A stretch of 64,000 nt of DNA, taken from assembly GCA_018806915.1 (NCBI GenBank), contig JAGKQI010000045.1:620001-684000 (forward strand). The letters are read 5' to 3'. Positions 23,053 through 34,088 of the stretch are shown in pieces; position 1 is the first letter of the stretch; each line of letters starts with the position of its first letter. This DNA comes from Phytophthora colocasiae (Eukaryota; Oomycota; Peronosporomycetes; Peronosporales; Peronosporaceae). The notes under the pieces were generated by a model. The model was given only the letters and a program-made list of their open reading frames with translations. It was not told the DNA's origin and made no database searches. The translations under genes and the position numbers were made by a program.

Positions 23053-23917
23053 ATGTCCAGTCCCGCTGTGATGGTATTCCGTGTCCTCGCTGGTATGGCG
23101 ACGATCTGTATGGTCTCCAGTCCCTCGCTGCTTATGTATCGAATCCACAAGCAGAAACATGTCGGTGTCGCTTCTGTCTTTCCCCTTGCAGCTTTACTGG
23201 CCAATTCACACGTGTGGTAAGTTGATTCTCTCTTTCTTCTACACCAAGTACAGTACTCATGTTCTTCTCTTTAGGATGATGTACGGTTACATTGAGAAGA
23301 TGTGGTTTCCTGTCTTCGCTTGCTTCCTGTACGGCGAATGCTGCGCTGTTGTGTTCCTATGTATCTACACTTACTATTGCTCGGACAAAGGCTATGTGGG
23401 CCGTACATTAGCGGTATTCCTTACTGTTCTCGTTCTCGTCACAATCTACGCTATCGTGGGCGGTCTGGGCTACACTGGGCAGTCTACAAAGAGCGTTGGT
23501 ACCATTGTCGGTATTCTCGCCGACTGCGCCGGTATCTGCTTGTACGGAGCTCCCATGGAGAAGCTGTTCCAAGTCCTCAAGCACAAGTCAGCAGTCTTCA
23601 TTAACGTCCACATGGTCATCGCTGGGCTGGTGAACAACTCAATTTGGCTCGTGTACGGCATCCTCATCACCAATTGGTTCATTATCTTCATCAACGTGCT
23701 GTTTGTATCAGCCAACACGTTCACGCTGTGTCTGTACCGAGTCTACGACCCGAGGACGCATCCGTTGCAGGACGGATGGGACTCAAACAACGTGGACCAG
23801 GATGAAATCTCGGTCTGTATCGAGCTCACACCTCATGTGGACACCAAGAAGACACCCGAATACTCGTACATGGCATCACCACGACTTGAAAGTCTCCACT
23901 GTGCGAACCAGCCATAA
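23053..23917 (+). CDS. SWEET (MtN3/saliva) sugar transporter
   Basis: The gene has two exons, 23053-23216 and 23275-23917, with a 58-nt intron (GTAAGT...TTTAG) that restores HVWMMYGYIEKMWFPVF. The 268-residue product has seven hydrophobic segments arranged as two MtN3 triple-helix repeats joined by one linker helix. SWEET signatures include the Pro-containing first helix (MVSSPSLLMYRIHKQKHVGVASVFP), LLANSHVWMMYGYIEK, GICLYGAPMEKLFQVLKHKSA and VNNSIWLVYGILITNWFIIFINVLF. SWEETs are facilitative sugar uniporters in plasma or internal membranes. The C-terminal tail (about 40 residues, acidic, TPHVDTKKTPEYSY) is likely cytosolic. The substrate cannot be read from sequence. Confidence 0.93.
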
Positions 23918-24010
23918 AACAGCTGTTCTGAAGTGTCCACATGGACGTCTATCCGAACTTAATCAATCCGTACATAAAACAATCCATTTCGATGATCGAA
24001 AAAGTGACAA

Positions 24011-24517
24011 CTATTGACCTCCATCGCCACTGGTGCTGTCTTGGTTGTCCACCTCCACAGTCTCTTCAACTTCTTGCAATCCTTGCACCTTCAGCATCAA
24101 CTGCCACAGTTTCTCCTCATACTCGTAGTAGTTTTCCTCTCGATCGCACACCACTTTATCCAGCACTTGTCGTTCATACGTGAGCGCTCTCGTTTCTTTC
24201 TGGAAAACTTCATTCACTTCCTTCTCGTCCTGATGCAAATTCAGCAACTGCTGCGCACGTTTACGAGGGACGTACGCATCCACACTGTCACTAAACACAT
24301 CCGGTGGCTCTCGAAGTGCCGCCTGCTGCGCATCCGCTTTCTTCCCCGTTCGACGCTTCGTGTACGTTTCCGACAAAGCTTCCGCCGTCAATCTCGACCC
24401 TTTAACTCGAGCTTTAGACGCTGATTTGAGACCACGTACCATTATGAACTTCTCCAGTACCGACATCTTCACATCCAGCTCTCCATCAGTAGCTACAGCT
24501 TCCTGTACTTGAGCCAT
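24011..24517 (-). CDS. Hypothetical coiled-coil protein
   Basis: The frame encodes 168 residues from ATG at 24517 ([14 protein letters not shown]). A basic, Lys/Arg-rich middle (about 35-65) is followed by a charged helix of coiled-coil character (about 90-150: [21 protein letters not shown] and [23 protein letters not shown]), and the end is acidic. I recognise no family. It is divergently arranged with dihydroorotase, with 124 bp between the two start codons, so the pair likely shares a promoter region. Confidence 0.65.
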   Translation of the reverse strand: MAQVQEAVATDGELDVKMSVLEKFIMVRGLKSASKARVKGSRLTAEALSETYTKRRTGKKADAQQAALREPPDVFSDSVDAYVPRKRAQQLLNLHQDEKEVNEVFQKETRALTYERQVLDKVVCDREENYYEYEEKLWQLMLKVQGLQEVEETVEVDNQDSTSGDGGQ

Positions 24518-24641
24518 TTTCAACCGACGCAACTCCCTAGTGATGTGGTCCACATCTCACAGCTCAAAGTTCATGTGGTTGGCTCGGAAGACCGTCACAA
24601 CTGCTCGACGTTCCGCGTGTTCCTCGTCCCGCAGCATCCAA

Positions 24642-25782
24642 ATGTCTTCTCTAACTGAGCTCAAGTGGGTTAATGCTCGTCCCGACGACTTGCACCATCA
24701 TCTGCGTGATGGTGATGCCGCATTGAGCCGTACTGTGGACCACGTATCGTCTCAATTCGCGCGTTGCATCGTGATGCCTAACTTGGTGCCGCCTGTGACG
24801 ACCACGGAGCAGGCGTTGGCGTATCGGGAACGTATTCTGGCCCACGTACCGGAGGACAAGCGTGATGCTAACAGCCCTAATGGTTTTGAACCTTTGATGA
24901 CGCTGTACATGACGGACGGTACCACACCCGAAGAGATCCGTCGAGCAGCCGCTACGAACAAGATCTTCGCTGTTAAGTTGTACCCTGGTAAGTAAGTACA
25001 CACGATGTGAGTTAACGTTTAGCTAGAGTCAACTGACACGTGATCCACGACCAGCTGGAGCCACGACCAACTCGGACTCAGGTGTGACCAACTTCAACAA
25101 CATTTACCCGGCGCTTGAAGCCATGGCGGACGTCGGGATGCCGCTGCTGGTGCATGGTGAAGTGACAGATCAGACGGTGGATCTCTTCGACCGAGAAGCC
25201 ACGTTCGTGGAGGAGGTGATCAAGCCGCTGGTGGCCAAGTTCCCGCAACTTAAGGTCGTCATGGAACACATCACCACGAAGGAAGCAGCCGAGTTCGTCA
25301 CTAATGCGCCGGCTAACGTCGCTGCGACCATCACTCCTCAGCACTTGCTGTACAACCGCAACGCCATCTTCCAAGGCGGTCTGCGTCCACACAAGTACTG
25401 TCTTCCGGTGCTTAAGCGCGAGACGCACCGTCAAGCTCTGCTGCAGGCCATCGCCAGTGGCAGTAAGAAGTTCTTCCTTGGAACGGACAGCGCGCCGCAC
25501 GTGGCGTCGAGGAAGGAGTCTGGCTGTGGATGTGCCGGGATTTACTCGGCCCACGCTGCTCTTGAACTGTACGCGGAGGCCTTCGAGTCGATCGGCAAGC
25601 TTGATCTGCTCCGTGCATTCGCATGCGAGAACGGCGCGGATTTCTACGGCTTGAAACGGAACACTGTGGGTGAAACAGTCTTGAAGAAACAGGAGTGGAC
25701 GGTGCCAGATAACTACCCGTTCGACAACGGTGTCGTCGTGCCTTTGAAGGCTGGCGAGACCATTAGCTGGAAGCTGCAGTAG
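24642..25782 (+). CDS. pyrC: Dihydroorotase (PyrC / class II type)
   Basis: Third step of de novo pyrimidine synthesis: cyclises carbamoyl-aspartate to dihydroorotate. Exons are 24642-24987 and 25055-25782. The 67-nt intron has GTAAGT and CCAG ends, and removing it gives [17 protein letters not shown], the conserved region holding the carboxylated active-site Lys. The 357-residue length matches the PyrC family. Metal and substrate motifs are [10 protein letters not shown] (metal His pair), [21 protein letters not shown] and [10 protein letters not shown] (catalytic Asp). It is a stand-alone bacterial-type enzyme, not part of an animal-type CAD fusion. ATG at 24642 (MSSLTELKW) sits just before the conserved start of the fold. 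Confidence 0.95.
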
Positions 25783-25794
25783 ATTCTCGACCCT

Positions 25795-28311
25795 TTAGGA
25801 AGCAGGAGTGGGTGAAGAGAAGTCCAAACTAGCACGTTTCTCTCTCGTCTTCATATCGAACACCGACATTAAAATTCGATACGTTGGTTCGTGCGTTGCT
25901 GTTGAATTGGGAGGTGAATTGCTCCCATTTGCGTCTCCATTCTTCTTACCAGTTGTCATGACGCTTCCTCGTACGATTAAAGCAGTGAGGAAGCTCACAA
26001 AGTCCGAGAAATCTCGGAACACTTGACTCACACGGTAACAGGACTTGCCCACGTTGTTATCCGGCTGTAAAGGGTCTTCAATGACTAGTAAGCCATCACG
26101 TGAAAGTAGCGGCGCAAGCATTAAAGGAGAATTGGACCGTGAACGTCCGACCGAGGACGGGGGAGAAGCGTGCGGAGGCGGCGACATCGATCGGGCAATA
26201 GGTGAAGTGTCTATAGACAACATTCTCGGCTCTCCCCACGATACAACAGAGATTTCGTCGAGATTCTGTCTGAAATCGTTCCCATAAAACTGCAAAAAGT
26301 CCATGAGCAGCTTCCCTAAGAGATAGGGCTTCTCGTGTCCATCTCCTGTTTCTGAGCCAGTAACAAAGGAAGGAAGAACTGCACGCTTCGCTTTCCTTTT
26401 GTGGATCATCTCCATCTCGTTGCTCTTCTTCGGCTGCTTCAATGAACATTGTTTAATGATTTCTTTTGCGATTAGCTCTCCCTTCAAACATTGAGCTTCG
26501 TAGCGTGGATTCCAGCGCGTGTTCGTTGGTGGAGTAGACGGTTTAAGCTCTTCCAGATCTCCATCAACTGAATCATACACGATTTTCTGTCCGTCAACCA
26601 TTGAAATCAAAGCTCCTTGCTCTTGCAGCACGTATAACACCATTAACAGCAACCCATAAGACGATAAACCTCCGACATAAGGGTCATTTAACCCTCGCTC
26701 CACCAGGAAATGCTTGAGCACCAACGTGAGCTCCCGTAGTCCATAGAATGCACTTGCAAGACCTTGAACTAACGTAACACTTGCCACTCCGTTGTGGTGG
26801 AAACCGTGTGGCTCATCAAACGTGATGTCGAAGGGGATTCGTAGCTCACGCTTAGAGCAGCTACTTTCCTCCCTGTCAATAACCACCAAAACTACTACTT
26901 TCAACAACGGAACGGACGCGCGGGTGATGGCGCTCACATCGGTAAAAGCAGATAATTCATGCAAGTGGGCAGCCAGAGCCTCCACACACTGCTGACTGGT
27001 AAAGTTAAATTCCTCCGTTGCTCCAAACACGACCAAATCCACGTCACTTGCCTCCCCGTGCAACTTCGTAGCGAAAGAACCATAGCCTTCGACCTGCACG
27101 CAGTGATTCCACAGCAGTTCGATCTCCTCCGTCACCATCGCAATCGCCTTCTGCATCCAGGGACGTTTCTCCAGAGCTTCTCGTCTGTGATGGTTGTAAA
27201 AATCCACAATTTCGTCATGGAGAACGACCTGCATCATGGCCGTTTGCTCTTCGTAGAGCCTCTGTAAGTTGCCAAAGGATAATCCTTCGCCGTTCACTCC
27301 TTCAGCTTTTTCCTCATCAATTCTCCTCTCCCGCTCCTTTTCCGTTGCTTGAATCACACTCCTTCTCCACTCAAGTCGCTCTTCCCATTCTTTTTCCCTT
27401 GAAATCCCATTCACTGGACAATTGGCAAGATGTTTGGCTAAATTCTCTCGTGAGCATATCTCCTTACACCCAAGAACAGCATTTGGACATACCACGTCAT
27501 ATGAGTAAAAGTCCGTGGTCATATCCTCCACCACTTGATCCAAAGTATCGGGAACTTGACGGTACACACAGCGCTCCAGATGTGACTCCAAGTCCTTTAG
27601 CATACAGCTAAATGTACATCCGAACCAGCTATTAGGACATACAACCTCATAGTCCTCAGAGAACCTCGATATAGTAGACTGGAACCACTGTGTGTTCTTC
27701 ATATTGTCCAGAAACATTTCTCTCATCATAGCTTCTTGTTCCTTCTCAATCGTAGCGATAGCCCACTGTCTTCTGCGTTGAATCTCTTCTTCTTCTTCAC
27801 ATTGTAGCTGTTTCAGTACATTTAACCTCCTTGCTCTCTCCTTCTCAGCTGCTTCAATAACCCATTGGGTCCAATATGCTCGTTCTGCAGCTTGTTGTTC
27901 TTGTTCTCCTCGAATTTCAGCTCGTTCTTGAACACTTAAATTCTTATGATGAAAAAGTCTAGAGTCTGCAGTATGAGACGTTTCTGTCATAACTTCGGGC
28001 GTTATGAGTCGGTTTATATGTTGAATATTGTTCACAAGAGGCGTGAAGGGCTCAGCTGAAGCTCGTAGGTCTGCAACTTCATGGGTTGATACGCAAACTT
28101 CGGAAGGTTTTTCGGGCGTTGTAGGCTGATTTTCAATGCGAAAACTTGACTTCTTCTTCGGACGGCGTTTACGAGGGCCCGAGTGGTTCTTTCGAGGCTT
28201 CTCATCGTCCTGAGCGTGTGCTGTAGCGTCCGGCATTCCGTTACTCATATCACTCTTCCAGTTTTGCTTTATGTAACGCACACCATCTTCATATGATATG
28301 TATTTTATCAT
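25795..28311 (-). CDS. Non-canonical poly(A) polymerase / nucleotidyltransferase with TRAF-like zinc fingers
   Basis: The frame encodes 838 residues from ATG at 28311; ATG at 28248 (MSNGMPDATA) is an alternative. The N-terminus is basic (PRKRRPKKKSS, possible nuclear signal). Two coiled-coil, Glu/Arg-rich stretches (about 130-200 and 305-340) flank two zinc-finger-like repeats: YEVVCPNSWFGCTFSC...HLERC (about 222-248) and YDVVCPNAVLGCKEIC...HLANC (about 270-298), of TRAF type. The nucleotidyltransferase core has GSFATKLHGEASDVDLVVFG (410-430, DxD pair) and third Asp in PFDITFDE. The PAP-associated part has GGLSSYGLLLMVLYVLQ and YLLGKLLMDFLQFYG. The family (Trf4/Cid1) adds A or U tails to RNA. 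The zinc-finger fusion is unusual. It is convergent with dihydroorotase and divergent from XPD, 91 bp apart. Confidence 0.85.
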   Translation of the reverse strand: MIKYISYEDGVRYIKQNWKSDMSNGMPDATAHAQDDEKPRKNHSGPRKRRPKKKSSFRIENQPTTPEKPSEVCVSTHEVADLRASAEPFTPLVNNIQHINRLITPEVMTETSHTADSRLFHHKNLSVQERAEIRGEQEQQAAERAYWTQWVIEAAEKERARRLNVLKQLQCEEEEEIQRRRQWAIATIEKEQEAMMREMFLDNMKNTQWFQSTISRFSEDYEVVCPNSWFGCTFSCMLKDLESHLERCVYRQVPDTLDQVVEDMTTDFYSYDVVCPNAVLGCKEICSRENLAKHLANCPVNGISREKEWEERLEWRRSVIQATEKERERRIDEEKAEGVNGEGLSFGNLQRLYEEQTAMMQVVLHDEIVDFYNHHRREALEKRPWMQKAIAMVTEEIELLWNHCVQVEGYGSFATKLHGEASDVDLVVFGATEEFNFTSQQCVEALAAHLHELSAFTDVSAITRASVPLLKVVVLVVIDREESSCSKRELRIPFDITFDEPHGFHHNGVASVTLVQGLASAFYGLRELTLVLKHFLVERGLNDPYVGGLSSYGLLLMVLYVLQEQGALISMVDGQKIVYDSVDGDLEELKPSTPPTNTRWNPRYEAQCLKGELIAKEIIKQCSLKQPKKSNEMEMIHKRKAKRAVLPSFVTGSETGDGHEKPYLLGKLLMDFLQFYGNDFRQNLDEISVVSWGEPRMLSIDTSPIARSMSPPPHASPPSSVGRSRSNSPLMLAPLLSRDGLLVIEDPLQPDNNVGKSCYRVSQVFRDFSDFVSFLTALIVRGSVMTTGKKNGDANGSNSPPNSTATHEPTYRILMSVFDMKTREKRASLDFSSPTPAS

Positions 28312-28402
28312 ATCGAAGGTATTTGTTTAAAACACTTTTCATATCAACATCTCATAAGAACATGATGTGGCCCACGCATTTTTGCAATCTATCCAAGTAG
28401 AG

Positions 28403-30766
28403 ATGAAGGTCGATATTGATGGGTTGGAAGTGCTCTTCCCTTATGAGCGTATGTACTCGGAGCAGCTCCAGTATATGCGCGAGTTGAAGCGCGCACTGGA
28501 CGCTCATGGCCACTGTATGCTGGAGATGCCTACAGGCACAGGCAAGACGGTGTCACTACTGTCCCTCGTCTTAGCGTACAAACACGCCCATCCGACCGCT
28601 GGGAAACTCATTTACTGCACGCGGACGGTCCCGGAGATGGCGAAATGTGTGGAGGAGATCAAGAAACTGATAAAGTATAGAGAGTCCCACTATGGGGACA
28701 AAGCGCAAGTCACAGCTGTGTGTCTGAGCTCCAGACGTAACATGTGTGTGCACCCGCGGGTGATGGCACATGCTGACGGTGAAGATGTGGACGGCCAATG
28801 CAGGAAGATGACGGCCTCATGGGTTCGAGCCAGAGCGGCTAAGGCTCGGGAAGATGCAGATGGAGAAGATGCTATGCAGGGAGATGTGAGACCAGTGGAG
28901 ACGTGCTCGTTCTACGAGAATTATTCTTCTCGCAAGAGCGACGACACGGTGTTGCCCCCTGGAGTGTATTCAGTGGATGATCTTAAAGAATTAGGAGCTG
29001 AGAAGGGCTGGTGTCCTTATTTCCTGACGAGATATGTCGTCACGTTTGCAGATGTGGTGGTGTACAACTACCAGTACATGCTGGACCCGAAAGTCAGTCA
29101 ATTGGTGTCCAGAAGTTTCGAGAAGGAGAGTATCGTGGTATTCGATGAAGCTCATAACATCGACAATGTGTGCATTGAAGCTCTGAGTGTGGATTTGGAT
29201 CGACGCTCGCTGGAAAGAGCATCCAGGAATTTGACCACGCTGTCCAGTCAGGTGAATAAGCTGAAACAAGCGGACAAGTCGAGGCTGGATGCGGAGTATC
29301 GACGACTGGTGGAGGGACTACGATCCAGTAATGCAGTTGTGGCTCCGACATACACAGACCCCGCCACGAACCAACAGATCGAGACGAACAACGATATCCT
29401 TATCGCAAACCCCGTGCTACCTGATGATGTGCTGGATGAAGCGATCCCAGGCAACATTCGCCGTGCAGAACACTTTGTAGCGTTCATGAGGCGGCTGATT
29501 GAGTATCTGCGGCAACGTATTCGCGTGCGACAGGTGGAATCCGAGACTCCCCAGGCTTTCCTGCATCATTTGCACCAGGCCATCAACATGGAGATTAAGC
29601 CGATGAAGTTCTGCTACACGCGACTGAACTCGCTACTACGCACGTTGGAAGTGACGAATCTCGAGGAATACAACTCGTTGACGGATGTGGCAGACTTTGC
29701 GACGCTGGTGGCGACCTACGCGGAGGGATTCATGCTCATCATTGAGCCGTTCGACAGTGCGTCCGGTGTGCACGACCCTGTGCTGCAGCTCTCGTGCCTA
29801 GATGCGTCTCTGGCGATTCGACCAGTCTTCGAACGCTTCTCCAGTGTCATTATCACCTCTGGAACGCTGTCCCCTATTGATTTGTATCCGCGACTGCTGA
29901 ATTTTAACCCTGTGATTCGTGAATCGCTGCCCATGTCCGTGTACCGCTCAAGTATTTGTCCGTTGGTGATCACGCGTGGAAGTGACCAGATGCCTGTGAG
30001 CACCAAGTTCGACCTGCGCGACGATCTCTCTGTCGTCCGTAATTACGGAACACTTCTGCTTGAGATGGCAGCCTGCACCCCCGATGGCATGGTGTGTTTC
30101 TTCCCGTCGTACCTCTACATGGAGAAGATTATCGGTCAGTGGGACTCGCTCGGAGTTCTCAAGCGTGTGTTGGCCAGCAAACTGCTATTCATCGAGACCA
30201 AGGACATTGTGGAGACGACTCTGGCGCTGGACAACTACAAGAAGGCTTGTGACTGCGGCCGTGGAGCCATTTTTTTCTCTGTTGCCCGTGGTAAAGTTGC
30301 AGAAGGAATCGATTTCGACCGCCACTATGGACGAGCAGTGATCTTGTTCGGCATCCCGTTCCAGTACACGCTATCGAACACCTTGCGTGCTCGTCTGGAG
30401 TACCTGCGCTACACGCACCAGATCCGTGAAGGTGACTTCCTCACCTTCGATGCTCTCCGTCAAGCTGCCCAGTGTGCTGGTCGCGTTCTTCGCAGCAAGA
30501 CGGACTATGGGCTTGTCATTTTCGCTGATTCGCGCTACAACCGTGCCGACAAGCGTACGAAGCTCCCGCCGTGGATCACGCAGTTTCTCGTGGACTCGCA
30601 CTTGAACCTGTCAGTGGATATGGCTGTGTTCATGGCGAAGAAGTACCTGTCCCTCATGGCTCAACCAGTAGACGAAGCGACGAACGTCAACTCGATCCTG
30701 TTGGACGCTGATGGAGTGGCTAGATGGCTCGGAAGACATCCCAGAGAAGACGAACCCATGCAGTAA
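28403..30766 (+). CDS. ERCC2: TFIIH helicase XPD/ERCC2
   Basis: 5'-3' DNA helicase of TFIIH, acting in nucleotide excision repair and RNA polymerase II initiation. ATG at 28403 gives MKVDIDGLEVLFPYERMYSEQ, matching the start of known XPD proteins, so the frame upstream to 28367 is not used. The product is 787 residues and intronless. Motifs: Walker A MPTGTGKTVSLL, the Cys residues of the 4Fe-4S domain (SSRRNMCVHP, DGQCRK, VETCSFYENY, GWCPYFLTR), Walker B VFDEAHNIDNVC (DEAH), SGTLSPIDLYPR, and C-terminal motifs FSVARGKVAEGIDF and QAAQCAGRVLRSKTDYG. All iron-sulfur ligands and helicase motifs look intact. Confidence 0.97.
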   Translation: MKVDIDGLEVLFPYERMYSEQLQYMRELKRALDAHGHCMLEMPTGTGKTVSLLSLVLAYKHAHPTAGKLIYCTRTVPEMAKCVEEIKKLIKYRESHYGDKAQVTAVCLSSRRNMCVHPRVMAHADGEDVDGQCRKMTASWVRARAAKAREDADGEDAMQGDVRPVETCSFYENYSSRKSDDTVLPPGVYSVDDLKELGAEKGWCPYFLTRYVVTFADVVVYNYQYMLDPKVSQLVSRSFEKESIVVFDEAHNIDNVCIEALSVDLDRRSLERASRNLTTLSSQVNKLKQADKSRLDAEYRRLVEGLRSSNAVVAPTYTDPATNQQIETNNDILIANPVLPDDVLDEAIPGNIRRAEHFVAFMRRLIEYLRQRIRVRQVESETPQAFLHHLHQAINMEIKPMKFCYTRLNSLLRTLEVTNLEEYNSLTDVADFATLVATYAEGFMLIIEPFDSASGVHDPVLQLSCLDASLAIRPVFERFSSVIITSGTLSPIDLYPRLLNFNPVIRESLPMSVYRSSICPLVITRGSDQMPVSTKFDLRDDLSVVRNYGTLLLEMAACTPDGMVCFFPSYLYMEKIIGQWDSLGVLKRVLASKLLFIETKDIVETTLALDNYKKACDCGRGAIFFSVARGKVAEGIDFDRHYGRAVILFGIPFQYTLSNTLRARLEYLRYTHQIREGDFLTFDALRQAAQCAGRVLRSKTDYGLVIFADSRYNRADKRTKLPPWITQFLVDSHLNLSVDMAVFMAKKYLSLMAQPVDEATNVNSILLDADGVARWLGRHPREDEPMQ

Positions 30767-30872
30767 GGTCAAAAACCTCTAAGAACAATAAAGAAGTAGT
30801 GGTATAAAACTCTCCATTTCGCAAAAGGTGGCAAGCACCCTACAGCAAAACAACGACTAGTTGACTAGCTGC

Positions 30873-31845
30873 TTAGTTGCGGGGGGCGTCAAGCACAATA
30901 CCCTCGAACTTGGTCTGGAACCAGTTGATGGCGTCGTCCTTGGTCAGACGGTGCGGGTGGCCGACACGCGACTGCTGCATTTTACGGCGGGCCACACGGG
31001 CACCCGGGCGCTTCAGCACCACGAAGAAGTCCATACCGTAAATGCCCGTGGACGGGTCGTACTTGATGCCCAGGTCAATGTGCTCCTGGATACCGAAACC
31101 GAAGTTACCGGTCTCCGAGAAGTTCTTGCGCAGAAGCTCGTATTCCTTGACCTTGAGGCCACGGTCCAGGATCTCCTGAGCAAGCTCACCACGGATGGTC
31201 ACGTGGCACGAGATCTTTTCGTTACGACGGATGCCGAAGGTACGCACGGTGTAGCGGGCTGTAAAACAATAGATCAACATTAAGTCAGTACACTTGTCCG
31301 AGAATTCCTGTCCCCTTTTTTTCTTAAATCCTCCCAACACAGCAACCGAACACGCGCCTTTGCCGTCCGGTTAAGACAGTTCCAAAGGACTCAAACACCA
31401 ACCTCCAAGATCATTGATGTGTGGCGTGTCGGTCGAGTCTCTTTCCAAGCTCGAGTGTACTCAAGACGAGCGCGATCGGGGATGAACCAGAGACTGTAGC
31501 CACAGTTGCTCCGACACCCAGAAAGGCCGTAGGATTTAAGACACTGTGAACACTATTAAAGTATTCTCAGGTCCGGGTAAGTAGCCCGTTAAGGCAGTTC
31601 TTTGCTTTTATGGTAAAAGCTTACCCTTGGAGTACACGGGCTTCTGGCCGGTGAGCTGCTCGAGCACACGGGCAGCACGGGTGAGCTTATCGCCGGACTC
31701 GCCGACGCAGCAGTTGATCACCAGCTTGTCGACGTGGATGTCGCGCATAACATTGTTGCTCTTGTCGCCGGCCTGTACAAGTTAGTTAATATGAGTCAGT
31801 ATGGCGCTGTCCTTAGTTTAGGACACTTTCACTCGGACGCACCAT
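30873..31845 (-). CDS. RPL11: 60S ribosomal protein L11 (uL5), three exons
   Basis: Component of the large ribosomal subunit that contacts 5S rRNA. Exons on the minus strand: 31845-31843 (the ATG alone), 31772-31625 and 31258-30873. Introns of 70 nt (GTGCGT...ACAG) and 366 nt (GTAAGC...ACAG) give a 178-residue protein. It has the family landmarks [54 protein letters not shown] and [17 protein letters not shown]. The second intron is long for this window and was checked by eye for a snoRNA without a firm result. Splice phase fits at every junction. Confidence 0.95.
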
Positions 31846-33379
31846 TTTAGCTTGTTGTTTTGGAGCTTTTGGAGAAGTGGAGACACAAGCAGACGCACTT
31901 TTGACAGGGCTGTGCACCAACCAATGACAAGCTGAAATCGCATATAGTAGTTTTGTAAGCTGATAAGCTAAACAGTAATTAATCTCCCACAAAGATTATG
32001 TAACGATTGTGTAGTAAGTAATTCGAGTTAAGTACGGCAACTATTGATAGTTGAAGTCTGTCCAACATGGACTTCCTATTGTTTATTTGTAGTTCGAATT
32101 ATATGAGAACTATCATAGGGGGGTGCACAGGGGCCGCGTCTGTCATCACTCAACCTTCGTGCGACATCGTTATTGCAACATAGTGCAACTTCTGAGCACC
32201 TTCAACGTTGTGGGCAGTAACTTAAGTGTGGTCCACACCTTTGCCACTCGCAGAGCGTTTTCATCGCTGCCGGAAGGGTGCCGGCAAGGTGATGTCCATG
32301 GGCGTAGTCGCCGGCCACAAGTCATGAAGACAAAAGCTACGAAGTGAACGATCTAGTCATCCGTCGCTTCACGAGCTACTACCAGCAGATGGACGTGAGC
32401 TGAGAGGCGTCGACGTTCCGCAACATGCTCACATATAGCGCGTTCCTACGGCGGTTCTAGTAGAAAAGAAGTTCGACTAGGTGGACAATGTGCTGGACAT
32501 GCTGGGCAGGATGGTGGAGCTGATGAAACGAATGGAGTACCTGAGGTGTGGACCTCGCTGGACAGGTCAGTGTGATCGTCATGGGCGAGCCGTCGAGGCT
32601 TACCAACCGAATTTCTGCTTACGATTGCTGTCGTTCATGGCGCGTGTTAATTTCGAGCAGGTTTGCCTGTAGAACTCTGGACATGGGTGAATTTACTCGA
32701 CGTGGCAGCAGCAGTAGGCCTTACAAAGCACAACGGAACGAGAGCAAGGTCACTGCATCTGTCATCAATCTCTCAAAGTTGTGGTTCATTGTCGATTACC
32801 ACGCCCTTGGTCGTTGAGAAACGACGACATGTCGACGCTTTACTTGATACTGCGGTAGCAATGACGCCACGGCGAGTGGTTTGAGTCGTTCTTGGAGAGA
32901 TGCTGAATGGTATAAATGAGAAGGAGAAGTACGACGCAAACGTGGATTGGGTGAAGCTTGACTTTCAAGACGCATCCAAAGGCTGATCAAATGAGAAGAG
33001 AGCGCTGGTCATGACGTGCCGTCTACGCTTTCGCGTCCTTTGGAGATGAGGGTCATTCATTACAACTAAATACTGGACTAGGACGAATACAATGTTCTCG
33101 ATAGCGGAGCCTGATTCGATGGTGATGACGACATGAGCAGCTCATTGAGTACTAGTGTGGCTTTATTCTCCGTTAAATTTGATATCAGCGCCGTGTTGCT
33201 TTAACTGGATCTCGGAAAGGGGGCTTTCATCCGTGAACTCACTGAGAGACGAAATGACGTCGGATATTCTCGCTTGAGATCGGGGAACCGAATCACCTGG
33301 TACAAGGCGCATTCAGGTCCGTATTACGACTCATGATGGCAGTAAACATTCTCATTTGAATTTGATATTAACTACTCCG
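31846..33379. other. Gene-free stretch with decayed sequence
   Basis: The first about 250 bp are the AT-rich RPL11 upstream region. From about 32120 to 33350 the DNA is GC-richer, with many short frames closed by scattered stops in all phases. One example is an open stretch with NDLVIRRFTSYYQQMDVS near 32350. It looks like an old pseudogene, but I cannot name its origin. Confidence 0.4.
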
Positions 33380-34088
33380 TTATACACTGCTCACAGCTGC
33401 GACGGCGGACACAAACTGGATTGACTTTAGCCAAGGGAGGTTATGTGGTGATAGTGGTGCACATTCTGGCAACCACCCTACCTCATAGCGTATCATGGCG
33501 TCATGGTTGTTTAGCACCTCTCCTACGTACTCGCCTACGTACTGGCCAGCGTGTATGATCTCCATCGCCAGCAGCCCAACCCCCTTTCGACCACAGTCTA
33601 CCACTGCGGTCGCGACGAAAGACCCCATTTGCAGCTGCCGGTTTGTGCACAATATTCCGCACGGACAGCTCTCGACTGCGCATTCGTAGCGCATCTACCA
33701 CAACCATGTCCTTAGCACCCTCACATGCCATGTATCTACTGTCTACGACCACGTACGGCACGATTAATGCAGTCTTCCCCACAACCCTGCCTGGTCTGGT
33801 CATCAATTGTACAACCACAGATCTGGATTTCGCCCTTGGAGGTTTATTCAGTACATTAACACACGCAAACCAACTAAAAAAATCAGCAACTGGAGTGGGA
33901 ACGGTACGGCAACGACGTACATTTTCGCTTACCTGTTGCGCTTCAAGCCACTTGCCGCCGACTGCCACATTCGCTTCCACTATCCGAACCGCCTCAAACG
34001 CTTCCTCAACCGAACTAGCCATCATAGACGACGCATGCACACCACCAGTCGGATCGACCATGGATATTGGCCAGCACCAATTCATCAT
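33380..34088 (-). pseudogene. SET-domain methyltransferase fragment
   Basis: The minus-strand reading starts near 34088 with no good domain and reaches YVVVDSRYMACEGAKDMVVVDALRM. It shifts frame near 33690 to MRYECAVESCPCGILCTNRQLQ, an AWS-type Cys cluster that precedes SET domains. Then come VVDCGRKGVGLLAMEIIHAGQYVGEYVGEVL, the first SET motif, and a likely donor site (GAG|GTAGGG near 33485). The rest of SET (NHSC and the C-terminal Tyr motif) is not found downstream. Family members methylate histone lysines, but this copy lacks the cofactor and catalytic half. It is a truncated, frameshifted relic. An intron hiding the frame change is less likely but possible. Confidence 0.7.

Noticed and set aside
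23081..23217. SWEET exon 1 read through the intron in another frame
   Set aside because: The frame crossing 23217-23274 without splicing gives non-SWEET residues. Splicing at GTAAGT/TTTAG restores the family motif.
31259..31624. Possible snoRNA in RPL11 intron 2
   Set aside because: A TTGATGT C-box-like and scattered CTGA-like words occur, but I found no convincing box pair with terminal stem on the sense strand.
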